A stretch of 64,000 nucleotides of DNA, taken from NCBI GenBank assembly GCA_036937835.1, contig CM072875.1:19189501-19253500 (forward strand). Direction: 5' to 3'. Source of the DNA: Pampus argenteus (lineage: Eukaryota; Chordata; Actinopteri; Scombriformes; Stromateidae). The position numbers and the translations under genes are program-made. Shown piece after piece: positions 12,201-23,108 of the stretch (positions are counted from its first letter, which is position 1; every line of letters begins with the position of its first letter). A model generated the notes under the pieces. It did no database searches. It was not told the origin of the DNA and saw nothing but the letters and a program-made list of their open reading frames with translations.

Positions 12201-15200
12201 CCCTGGATATCAGTAACTTGTTTGTAGGTTTCCTGTATTTACAAAACTCTGAAGTAATGTGCTCATGCTGTGCAAACTTCACAGGTGTTGCTGCTGCTGC
12301 TGCTGCTGCTGATGTGTTCTCTCTGTATTTCCCTCAGGCGTGTATTCAGAGAAATACGATCCAGCCTTGGCTCACTGTAACGTGACAGTGTGGAACCCGC
12401 ATGGAAACGGTCTGTCCTACGAGGAGTTTGACTTCCCCATCTTCTCCCTGAAAGACGACAATGACACTCAGGTCATACGGCAGGTAAGCGCGACAACAGA
12501 AGCTGATGCTTTCTTTACAGCTACTAACAGAATTGTTCAGCTTTGTTGTCTTTGTACAAAATGGCTGTCAAATATATATATTTTGTATTATATTTGGTGT
12601 TAACATAATTACCAAAACTGCAGCAACAACAAATTGTGACGGTTGAGATTAGGGACAGAAGCCAAGAATGCTGTTTGAGCAGCACTCGATCAATTTCTCG
12701 CTAAAGCCTGACGTGTTGTGGCACATTACGTTGAGGCGATTTGTCAAAGCCCACAAATCATTCAAATCATTAGCTGCTTTTCAACTATTCTATGTGACAA
12801 AAACAGGCGGATCATGTTACACGGGTTTAGACTATCCTCTTCTGATGAAAGGCTGGTGTGCGTACGGTTCTTTTCCTCAGCGGGCTTCATGGTTCACAGG
12901 TTAGAGCAGATTTCACAGAACATCACCGAGCCGCTAAAAACCAACATGACCCCCAGACTTTCACTTTTGGTTTGTCTCAGCTTTTAGTTTCAGCTTGCTG
13001 ATAATGGCAGACTGCGGCTTTAAAGTTGCCTGTGTGTTGGTGCATTTTCTGATTTTCTACGTTGTTGTTTTAAGTTTATGTGGTTGCTCCCTGCCAAAGT
13101 AGAAAATTTGCTAATTTAATCCCAACATTTTAGTGTTTTTGTGCCTCTGAGCAACATGACCAGAACTGTATATGTTCTTACTCGTGTTCAGGATTGAAAA
13201 TGATTCACTAAAACGCTGTGATGTTAAAGTGTTTTCCCGTGTCTGTAAACATAAACCCACACAGATGAAGAGATATACATATATACATGACATATGTGAA
13301 TGCTTTGCTCCTTTCACAGTGTTACTTGGACCATAACCGTCCCGTGAACGGCAGCACTCCTCGATACCCGCTGTGTGCCATGCAGCTTTACTCCCACATG
13401 TCCGCCGTCACCGACACAGCCACCTGCATGAGGAGGAACGAAATCAGCTTAAGTGTCGTCCCAGGTATTTACTCAACATGAAGAAATATCAACACACGGT
13501 TGGTTTATTTTTGCTTATTGTTCAGATTTCTAATAATCGTCCATGTTTTGCTCTGTGCTTCCTCTGTGTCCTTGTAGAGATTTGTGATCCACTGGGTGAC
13601 TACAATGTTTGGGCCTCTACTAAGCCTCTCAACAGCACAGCCACGGGACACAAGGACGGGGAGAGTGTCGTCATAGCAGCGGCCAGGGTGAGTTGCTGAA
13701 AAGGGCCAATCTTCATCTTCCCCTCTAATAGACCTTAGCAATAACCTTAATTATATTAACGATGACTGTGTTTTACAAGTATCCGAGTGAGCCCGGAGTG
13801 CAATATTTCTTTCTACTTAACATAAACTAGATTTGCACAAAGTTTCTGGCTTCATTTTGACTTTAAGTTGAACCGACCTACTTACCTGCACACGATCTCT
13901 GCTTGATGAATCTCTTCTTCTTCTTCTCTGCGCCGCAGTTGGACAGCAGGTCTTTTTTCTTTGACATCGCTCCCGGGGCAGAGAGTGGAGTGTCAGGGTT
14001 CGTCACCCTGCTGGCGGCCGCTCACGCCCTGCGTAACGCCACCCAGGAGGCCCCGCCTACCCGCAACATCCTCTACACCTTCTTCCAAGGGGTCGGTTCT
14101 TTTACACACACCAACGTGCTCAACGCCATGCTTGACAAACACGACAAACATACTCATGTTTTGTTTATGCATTTTATGTCCGCCAGGAAACCTTTGACTA
14201 CATTGGCAGTTCGAGGATGGTTTATGATATGGAGAACAATAATTTTGCTCTGGATCTGGATAATATTCACTCCGTACTGGAGATTGGACAGGTGCGTATT
14301 GTACGCAAGTATCAACCTAAGGCAGCACTTTAAAATTAGCCTTTGACATTTGATATTCAGTAATTACCAAAAAACTTAAAAAAAAAAAAAAAAAAAAGTA
14401 ATCCATTAAACAATAATTTCTTATAAAGAGCAATTATTTCCTATAAAGAATGACTTAATGATACCAAAAATAACTTCATATTCTGCCCGGCGACTTCTAA
14501 CTTTACCTTGTGTGTGTTGCATTACCATCTATGACCAGAGTCGGTAAAGATCATGCACTCAGGGTTTGTTATTGTAATGTTAAAAGCTGTATGTTACGTT
14601 TTCAGTGTCACAGTTGAATGTGTTCGCTCTAGGTGGGCCTCCGCACTGACTCCAAACTGTGGCTCCACTCTGATCCCGTGTCGATGAGGAACAGCAGCGT
14701 CAACGAGGAGGTTTGTATCTGGTTTCCTCTTTTCTCGGTCAGGCGCGTTTACAGTAACCAGATGACTCAGACACCAGAGGTAATAACTGGCGCTCTGACT
14801 GTGTGTGTATAATGGTTAATTTTTCATCCGTTTGTTGTGTTTCAGGTGAGGAAGCTCATTGATAACCTGCACTCGGCTGCCACAGGATTAAACGTCTCGG
14901 TGCAGGAGGTCGGTTTCACTCAGCCGCTCCCGCCTTCGTCCTTCCAGCGTTTCCTGCGAGCTCGGCCAATCCCTGGGATTGTTATCGAGGATCACCAGAG
15001 TGCTTTCACCAACAGGTGCAGTTTTACGTCTCATTCTAGTCATCAGATCCGTTGACTCAAGGTCGCTGTCGCGTTATGCTAATTTATCTTTTTGTTCTGT
15101 GTGCAGGTTCTACGAGAGTATGTTTGATAATCCCGAATACCTGAACGTATCGTACCCACCAAACCTGACGCCAGAGGAGCAGCTGGAGTTTGTCACTGAC

Positions 15201-17578
15201 ACAGCAAAGGTATTTCTGTCTATCATCGATTTAACAGACGTCTTAACCCTAGTGGTATGTTCACTGTCAACCGAATCACTGATCTGTTCTGTCATGTCAT
15301 CATATTAACCCCCTTCTTTTTTTAATTGTGCATTTAAATATCTTCTTTCCTGCATTTCTCTGCATCTTTCAGGCTCTGGCGGAGGTGGCCACTATGGTCG
15401 CTCGAGCTCTGTACAAGCAGGCAGGAGGAGCAGAAGCACAGCTGGACAACATTAACGCAGACCCTCAGATGGTAAAACAGTTGGATTTGTTCATTTTCGG
15501 GAGTAATAACATATGTTTCCAGCTATACAGATACTTAAACTACAAGCTCACTATTCGTATCTGTTTGTACTTTAACTCCGTCTTCTGTTATTTCTTATCA
15601 TCTCAGCATCTTTTATCATCAGTAACCATCTCGACTGTTTCCTCTCCCTTAGGTGACCCGAATGCTGTACAGTTTTCTTATTCGTTCGAACAACACCTGG
15701 TTCCAGCAAATAATTCCCTCAGACTACACGAGTCATCTGAGTGAGTCGGGATATACTTAATAAACTAATATGACAAAGCACGGAAATAACTGTTATTAAT
15801 AAAAGAGACCCGGGGGAGAAATAATAAACGTTGAAAGCTGAGAAGGAAACAGAACAGACTCTAGTAAATACTCAGCCACGCTACATTATTTCCAATCATA
15901 AATGAATATTGTTTACTGTTTTCCATCTTCCAGAGGACACCCCTACAAACCTCTATGTCGGCGTGGCCATACAGCCCAGCGAACCCACCACTCTGGTCCA
16001 ACACCTGCTGGCTAACTTTACTGGCCGCATCGTCAACGTCACCCAGGAAAACTGCCAGAATCAGAGAGAAGACGAGGACGACAAGACGAGCAAACATGTA
16101 AGACGTACAGCAGGCCTGCTTCATTTAATCTTTGTTTAGTTTTCATCTAATGTGAGACGATAATAATACAAACTGTCCTCCGTCAGATGTACTCCTACAT
16201 GTGGGTCCAAGGCGCGGCGCCTCCCAACAGTACAAAGAGGGAGGGCTTCTGCGTGCGCTCCACCGTGCACCTCTCCAAAGCTCTGTCCCCGGCCTTCGAA
16301 CCGCTGCGAGAGTTCACCTCCACAGACTACTCGACGTGGACAGAGTCCAGGTGGAAGACCATCAATGGACGCATTTTCCTGGTGGCCAGCCACGAACTGG
16401 AGGTAGATTTGCTCTTCACTGCAGATTTAAAACACACACACACACTTTAGCAGATTGTTAATTTCTTATCACATGTTGAGAGAAACTTCTTCTTTGTTGA
16501 GGCTTGTGGGAGATCAGATCTCTGGCTGCCTCCAGGAAATCACCAGATTGTCCTTTTAACAGCATCCGTTCTTTTGTTGCTTGTGAATGCAGATCTGTTC
16601 AGTCAGACTGCTTTAAAGCAGTCAGTTGAAGTTTCCAAAAGTGCAGCAATGAAGGAAGTCGAACAACAATAATAATAAAGCTGACTTAATGTTGACGGTG
16701 ATGAATCACGTCTCTCCAGCAAGCTTCTGCACGTTAATTACCACATCATACAGAACTGAATCTGTATGTATCCATGTTATATCTGTCAAATCATCATTTA
16801 CAGCTACTTTAGAGCATCTTTCAAATTATTCTGATGACAAATCTATTTTTTTTAATGTAGAAACATGAGACAATTAGTGCAGTTACCAGTCAGAAAATCC
16901 CTCTTTTTTTTTAACAGCTTTAAAGCGGCGCTCATCTAATATTTTTTTCATATCAGCATCATATCAAATGACTACAGTCACTTGTAGAGATGAACCCACA
17001 GATAATTATTACCTGACTCTGCAGTTCAAGTGTCTTTGTTTGCTCATTGCTCATTCACAGCTCGTCGTTTTTATATATTTCCCTCAGGAGTTGTTTGGCG
17101 AATGAATAGCAGATTTAAATTCATCAGGTGGGAGAAGAACAAGAACGAAGGCGATTGCTGCTTCATGTCGAGCTGTGATGTGTTTAAATAGGCAACATTA
17201 ACATTATAAGGTGATAATGTCAATGTTGTGTTTACAGGTTGATGGGCGGGGGGACTAAATAAATTGAAAACTGGAGGCTAAAAGTTCAACGTGCAAAGCA
17301 AACACTTGCTTATTTCCACATCCAGCAGTTATGATGCAACATTATCTTTCATGTGGAGTCGTGTTTCGGTCCTCCTGTCCAACATTTCTTCTCCTTTTAG
17401 CTCCTTATTGAGGTTTTCCATGTAGATTTTTCTAAATCTTCTCTCCCTCCCTCAGATGTTGACGCTCGGCATTGGTTTCGGCGTGCTGCTAACATCCCTG
17501 CTGCTCACGTACTTCATCAGCTCAAAGGCCGACATCCTCTTCAGCTCAGGGAGGGAACCCACCAGCGCCACCTACTGA
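9264..17578 (+). CDS. ncstn: nicastrin, gamma-secretase subunit (complete, 17 exons, 701 aa)
   Basis: Nicastrin is the large glycosylated subunit of gamma-secretase and screens substrates for presenilin cleavage. Exons: 9264-9321, 10809-10910, 11388-11511, 11691-11812, 12338-12483, 13320-13464, 13578-13687, 13939-14091, 14187-14291, 14633-14710, 14846-15015, 15107-15209, 15373-15471, 15653-15740, 15934-16097, 16187-16402, 17456-17578 (TGA). They join in frame to 701 residues (human 709). The start is chosen because it opens a hydrophobic signal peptide (WTIYLLVCCFLVG) followed by the conserved mature N terminus (CNSVDKKIY). The family hallmark DYIGS is at residues 324-328, with E321 and Y325 matching human E333 and Y337. 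The segment RCVRST is here FCVRST, followed by ALSPAFE and STWTESRW as in other nicastrins. A single transmembrane helix lies at about 663-684, with a short tail. Many N-x-S/T sites are present. It lies head-to-tail with copa, 0.96 kb apart, as in human 1q23. The signal-peptide exon is followed by the longest 5' intron (1.5 kb). Confidence 0.97.
9721..10175 (+). repeat. dispersed repeat, copy 1 (in ncstn intron 1)
   Basis: This segment carries 'aggtacttgtactcgagtat', 'ctactccactacattta' and later 'atcatctcacgacccctc ... gacccctaggttgggaacc', ending near 10175. The same modules appear reverse-complemented at about 54955-55345. The wording matches a repeat common in spiny-rayed fish. I see no coding capacity. 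It could be a non-autonomous DNA element or a composite of two elements. Confidence 0.6.
10265..10495 (+). repeat. retroposon-like repeat with TTTGA tail
   Basis: The body ('gtccgtcctgggagagagat ... ttcctgaggtttcttccacc ... aggacagagggtgtc ... gggctatataaataaa') ends in a short tandem tail of TTTGA/TTGAT units (10473-10495). A simple-repeat 3' tail of this kind is typical of SINEs or LINE 3' ends. A decayed, reverse-oriented relative is at 42370-42470. It lies in ncstn intron 1. Confidence 0.6.
12289..12311 (+). repeat. CTG/TGC trinucleotide run in ncstn intron 4
   Basis: About seven to eight GCT/TGC units lie 27-50 bp upstream of the exon at 12338, inside the region where the branch point and pyrimidine tract would be expected. 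Confidence 0.7.
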
Positions 17579-18690
17579 TCTACACCCACATACATACACA
17601 CACACACACACACACTCTGAGGAAACGCAGGCCCACGACCACTACTACTTCTACTACTACTCCTTCTATCCCAAACAGACATGGACCAGGTGATTTTTTT
17701 GTTGTTGTTGATTAAAAACACATCACAAGCAGGTACACAAGACAGGTTAGACAAGAAAAAAAATAAGCGGGGATTGGGGTGGGGTGGGGGGTGTTTCGAT
17801 GATGACTCTATGTTTATGGACTCACTCAGGTGAGGTGTGACATGAGAACTGGACCAGACTGGATTAGCCTGGATGGATCTGGACTCATCAGGGTCAGAAA
17901 ACACTGGTCAGGCACCAGCGGGCCCTGCCAGCCAAAAAAATGTGCTTTTTTTTTCTCTTTTTTTTTTGTTTGTTTTTTAATTGTCGGAGAATGTTTTGTT
18001 TATTGTGTGATGGGATAGACACTAAACATGGAGCATTGTTTTGTGTGTGAATGTGTACATGTGCATATGTAAATGACTGCGTGAGTGAGCGATAACTATT
18101 GTGTGATTCAGTGTGTATGAACATATGTGTGTGTGTGTCTGAGAACATGAGGCTGATGATGAGGATGATGATGATGATAGCGATGGTATGTGCAATACTG
18201 TAGCCGTCTTCTCTGTCATGTAGTTAACTTATCAATTAGTTCTAATACTAAGAAACCACTTAAGAAGAAACTGTCAATGAACAAGTAGTCTTTTTTTTTT
18301 TCTTTTTTTTAAATTAATGAAGGTAAAATCTGGAAATTTGTGGTGAAGAAGGTGAAAAACAAAACCCTCAGAAATCTAGAAAAATTATCAAAACTTTATC
18401 TGTGTTTGTCGTTCAGTCCCAGTACGTGTAGATTTACACATGTATGTAGTTTTATTTCAGTGTCAGCTGTGGCTGAAAGACTTCATATCGATCCAGTCAG
18501 AAACTCTTCTGTTCTGACGCTGCGCTGGTACTCTGGCTGTACACTCGTTGTGGTTCGTACATTTTTTAAACAGGGTTTCTTTTAATGACGACGAGCGGTT
18601 TTAATTAAGATGGGACGTTCATTTCATGGCTGCAGTCGATGACCAATTGTGATGCCTTTTGATGAAGAAATAAACATTGCTTTTCCAGTT
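17579..18690 (+). other. ncstn: ncstn 3' UTR
   Basis: The non-coding tail of ncstn contains a CA microsatellite (17595-17615), an A-rich and a T-rich stretch, and GAT repeats near 18155-18180. A canonical AATAAA sits at 18669-18674. Open frames here are simple-sequence artefacts. Confidence 0.6.
18669..18674 (+). terminator. ncstn: ncstn polyadenylation signal
   Basis: AATAAA about 1.1 kb after the ncstn stop codon, followed by a T-rich segment. I saw no clearer canonical hexamer closer to the stop. Confidence 0.55.
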
Positions 18691-18949
18691 TGTATTTCTT
18701 TCACCATGGTTTGAATTTAATGAACAAAATGTTTACCTTATGATCCTTTGAATATGAAGCTTAAATACAAGTCAGAAAACATTATTTTGTGTCGTTGTCT
18801 CTGGTTCAGTTTTATATTATTCAGCCCAAAAATCACTAATTTCAGGACCTCAGATGGTTTTAAAATTTAACATTTCAGACAAACTAATCAATTAATCTGC
18901 CACTAATTTCATAATATAAATCCATAGGGCTCCATATGAGGTTAATCTG

Positions 18950-19165
18950 GCCATTAGGGCTCCAACTAATGATTATTTTTATTATTGATTTATTTGTCTA
19001 TTCTTTTCTTAATTAATCTATGAGTTGTTTGGTCTATAAAATATCAGAAGATGGTAAAAAAAAAATGTTGATCAAAACTTAAAGTCTCAAAAACCCAAAA
19101 ATCATCCAAGAAACCAGAAAAAAAAGCTTTGATTATAAAATAAATGTTGCAGATTAATTTTGTTG
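18950..19165 (+). repeat. dispersed 'gggctccaactaatgatt' repeat
   Basis: The sequence 'agggctccaactaatgatta ... tctatgagttgtttggtcta taaaatatcagaagatgg' matches the wording of a very abundant teleost repeat ('GGGCTGCAACTAACGATTA ... GTCTATAAAATGTCAGAAAA'). Related fragments are at about 21048-21130, 23745-23880 (reverse) and 36078-36250. Confidence 0.55.
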
Positions 19166-19340
19166 ATTAAAGTACTTTTAGGGTCTTTTGTTAGGAGACT
19201 GGCTCTTTTTTCACAATAATAATAATAATGATGATGATGATGATGGTTTTTTCCTCATCAGCAGCAACATAAACTGTTTCTCTGCGGCTTGAGCCACTTT
19301 TGTGACTACATTATTTATCATCCGGTCCTTCTCAGTGAGT

Positions 19341-19341
<1 letters not shown>

Positions 19342-19371
<30 letters not shown>
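19342..19371 (+). repeat. CA dinucleotide microsatellite
   Basis: Fifteen uninterrupted CA units just upstream of the vangl2 GC-rich promoter. Confidence 0.95.
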
Positions 19372-19375
<4 letters not shown>

Positions 19376-19399
19376 TATCCCAGCAGTAGTAAATGTGCT

Positions 19400-20070
19400 G
19401 TGGATGAACCTCCCCGTTTCAAAGGCCTTGGCCCCCAGGGGGAAAGCAGAGGAGGGGCCAAACTGGAGCGGAGGCGGGGCGCACGGTGCTACGGCTGAGT
19501 GGAAAGAAAGTGGAAAGTGAGAAAATACCTGAATGGACAATCTGTAATAAGTAAGTAGTATTTTTCTATGGAAATATATCTTGAATCGCTGGTGGCGGTG
19601 ATATTGGGTGCATGCGCGGGGCTGTAAGGCGGAAAAGAAAAGGGAGGATTTGGGGCGACGAGGATCTCCGGTTTCTCCCCCCCTAAACAATAGTCGAGAG
19701 GACGCTATGGTCGCCTTTTTTTTCCTGGTGAAACCACAGGGAAGTTTAGGACCCTCATCGGTCTCTATTGTAGTCCCCCAACCGAAGCCACGTAGTCTCT
19801 CCGGACATAATTTGAACCGTGGGAGGAAACGGTGTTGTCTATAAACGGAGCAGAAAGCGGCCGGCAGCTGGTGCGTCAGGACGCGCGTCCAGCGGTGAGA
19901 GCTTGTAGGCCGGAGCGGTTTGAATCTTCTCCCCGGAGCAGCGCTGCTGGGAGTCTGAGCGCGTCCATTCATTTACTGGGAGAGCAGGGAAGAAAGGGAG
20001 CGAGCATTTTGGATAACTTGGCACCAGGACGCGAGCAGTGGGGCCTGGGAGTCTCCCATTGTCCTCCTAC
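19400..20070 (+). promoter_or_regulatory. vangl2: vangl2 CpG-rich promoter region
   Basis: In an otherwise AT-rich neighbourhood this block is GC- and CpG-rich (e.g. gaggcggggcgc at ~19470, ggacgcgcgtccag at ~19877, cggccggcagc at ~19858), with Sp1/KLF-type GGCGGGGC. It precedes a good splice donor at 20205 and is the best candidate promoter for vangl2, whose coding starts 7.6 kb downstream. The open antisense frame of 253 codons across it is a composition effect. Confidence 0.55.
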
Positions 20071-20204
20071 CTCACCCTCCTTTTCTCTCTTTTTTTTTTT
20101 TTTTTTTTTTTTTTTTCGTACAACTGTTTTATATTCAACCCCCCCTTTCCTTAAAAAAAAAACCCAGAAAAGAGAAAGAAAAATGCTGCTGCCGGTTTCT
20201 CACA
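19830..20204 (+). other. vangl2: vangl2 non-coding exon 1 (3' end defined by donor; 5' end uncertain)
   Basis: A strong donor (ctcaca|gtaagt) at 20204/20205 follows GC-rich leader sequence. The first convincing acceptor in the same transcript orientation is tctctttcag at 27520, whose exon carries the vangl2 start codon. The leader contains a 26-base T run (20091-20116) that could hinder assembly or reverse transcription. The transcription start was not resolved. Confidence 0.45.
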
Positions 20205-20581
20205 GTAAGTCCGCCTGTTGGTGTCCTTTTGTTACATACATGTTGAATTATTGATGCAGCTTGACTCTCGGTCCATGTTCATGAAGCTTTTTTTTTTTTT
20301 TTTTTACGTTGTTGAAAGTCAAAGTGAAGCAGTGAAATGTGTTGCAGGCCCGGCTCGGATCGGCTCGGCTCGGATCGGCCTGCTGGCTTTACAAAGCCTG
20401 CATCTGTTTAAATAGTGGAAGTGGGAGATTTCAGTTTGCGTGGAAAAAATCTTTGTTTTTGACTATAATATATGAAAGAGGACAGTATGAATAAACTGTA
20501 ACATTAACACTTATTGTTATTTTTCCCCATTAGAGTTAATTAATACACCATAATATTTATCCAATCAGCTCATGTTTGTGT

Positions 20582-20992
20582 TTAAAGGTTCAGTTCACCC
20601 ACATTTGGTTTATTGAAGGACTTTTAGGATCAATCCTGGACTTCTTTCAGACTTTATCAAGATGGTGACTGAGCAGCATCCCTGATTTATTAAAGATAAA
20701 AAAGCATATTTAATAATTATCTACAAAGAGCTTTTTAAAATATATATTCTGTTTACTCTAAGATAAGATAACATGTTCTGAAAGTTGCAAGTCACTTTTC
20801 CTAATGAATCCACACAACCACGGTTATAGTTATTATAATTTAACTTTACATGATGTCTTATGTTATATTTATAAGAGACTGGTTGAAAATAACACGTATG
20901 AATATGTTTTCCTGCATTGATTTTAATTGAAAGCAAACCTTGATACATTGGTTTTTTTTGGTTTGTGATTTGGTTGAACTAGCCCTTTAACA
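20582..20992. mobile_element. candidate MITE with imperfect terminal inverted repeats
   Basis: The left end reads TTAAAGGTTCAGTTCACCC. The right end, reverse-complemented, reads TTAAAGGGCTAGTTCAACC. The two termini are about 410 bp apart with no coding capacity between them. This end structure resembles the 'TTAAAGG(A)ATAGTTCAC' elements common in fish. No clear target-site duplication was confirmed by eye. Similar ends occur near 26896 and 46965-46980. Confidence 0.45.
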
Positions 20993-23074
20993 TGAGCATC
21001 TGGTAGTTTTTAGATATTTCTCATGCTGTCCTGAATCTGAACCACATACAGCTGCAGCGATTAGTCGATCTGCAACTATTTGGTAATCGACTTAATCATT
21101 TTTATTGATTTAAAGAAGACAGAAGCTTTCAGTTCTTCTCAGATGTGAATACTTTCAGTTTCCTGTAGTCTCAGATGATCTTTGGGTTGTGGACGGTTGT
21201 TTGGGACATTTTGAGGGCTTCACTTTGTGCATCTTTGGAGACGTTAATCAACATGTTTCACCGTATTTCTGACACTTTCTTGGCGAAACGCGTCGACCGG
21301 TTTTTAAACGAATCCACATTCATCTCATCACACTTCCAGTCTCTCTGCAGCAACATTGTTTGAATATATCTTGATGGATTTGAAGCTGCGGCCTCTTTGA
21401 TTCACAGCAAACAGAGGACGTGCCTGTTGATTCAACCACACCCTGTGAGATTTGTACACACACACACACACACACACACCTGCTCCAGTTTGCCAGCCAT
21501 GTGTGCCCTTACGCTGACAGTAGCAGTTGTCTTGTTTTTTTGCTGGTTTTACTGATGTCGTTGCAGGCAGCAGTGGGTGGTGCTCTGCCCTGTGTGTGTG
21601 TGTGTGTGTGTGGCCCTGGTACACTGATGAGCCCCCCGGCTGCAGCAGCCTGGGTGTGTGTGCATGCTTATTTTCACAGTTGGTATATCAGACCTCTAAA
21701 TGGCTGTTTTGAATGGAGCTGGTCATTTCAGAGACGGCCCAGATTGCTTCTCCACCGTGACAGCTGCCGTCTTCGTTCCAGCACTTCGAAACGTTTGATG
21801 ACAGCTTGATTTCTTTCCACTTGTGCCTGTTGAAATCTTACATGTTGTTTGGTGACTTGAGCTTTTTTTATTTTCTTTTTTTCATAACTGAGAGTTTGAC
21901 GGTTTTTATAGAGCAGCATGAACATACCTGCCTTTTTGGATTTTAATATTGACATGTTTAACGTATGATGAGTTTATGTATGTGGTACATTTCATACACT
22001 AAAACAAATCAAAGCTCTTTATAATCTGTATGATAGAAATATGGTTAAAATTTAAGCAAAAAGACACCAGAAACCAGCCAGATTTCTTAAATGCAGTCAT
22101 GTGTTTTTTTTTATTTTTGTCATAAATATTTTTACATGAACAAAACTTACTCGACTGCTTGTATCTGAGACGGTTTGCTTGTAGTGAAACTCGCGTCCTG
22201 TGTTGTGTTTTGGGTTTTTATGGATTTACGGCCTGCTGCTGCTCTCAGCGTCTTATTATCAGCAGCTGTTTTCAGTGAAGGATCGTACGTTCATCACCTT
22301 CCCACCTCCAAACAGCAAACAGACAAAGTTTAACGTCCAGCTGATAAAGAAGCAGATATTTCCTTCAGGAGCTGGTAGAGACCAAAACGGAGCTAAAAAC
22401 ACGAGCGAATATTCAACCGGGTTGAGAGAAAACACGACTCCAAATGTTGCTCTGTGTGTAAATAAGCAACTATTTGCCAACACACAAGACATTTCAACTT
22501 AAAAGTTGACTTTTTTCATTCTGTGCATCAGCGGTTGTGTAGTGAACAGTGTAGTTTTGCTCCCGGCCTTCGTTTTCTACTTTGATTTGGAAGTGAAGTG
22601 TGTGAAATCCAGGCTGTAGCCGCCGTCGAGGACATCAAGGTCGTGTCCTCTGTGATATTTCTGGGAATTTGGGGAGTTTGATAACACGAGAGAGAGAAAT
22701 TTACACTGTGACTGCGCTCAATGAGATTTTTAAGTCAGATTTTTCATGCTAATTAGACAAACTTTGACAGTTTTAGGCAGAAAATGAACCAAAGGGAACC
22801 ATCGTACGAACGTATGATGTAGGTGACTTTAGACTCAGGATCTCTGTACTCTTGTGGTTTTGTTTGTTTGTTGTTGTTTTTTTTTATAGAGGTCTTAGTG
22901 TGCTTATAAGATAAGGTAATAATTTGTAGTGAATGTTTGTGCAGAAAACACTTATCTTTGTTACCAGTTAATGATGCATAAATTACTTTACACTCCCTTC
23001 AGCGACGCCATAAAACTCTCCAACTGTGGAGCTAGTAGGCATGAAGCCTGACATCATAACAGTTTAATCTCAGA

Positions 23075-23105
<31 letters not shown>
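23075..23105 (+). repeat. CA dinucleotide microsatellite
   Basis: About fifteen CA units within vangl2 intron 1. Confidence 0.95.

Positions 23106-23108
<3 letters not shown>

Noticed and set aside
19211..19972. Antisense 253-codon open frame across the vangl2 promoter
   Set aside because: It runs through a CA microsatellite and GC-rich leader, encodes low-complexity Cys-Val and Ser-Leu stretches, and has no domain or splice support. It is a composition artefact of the CpG-rich region.
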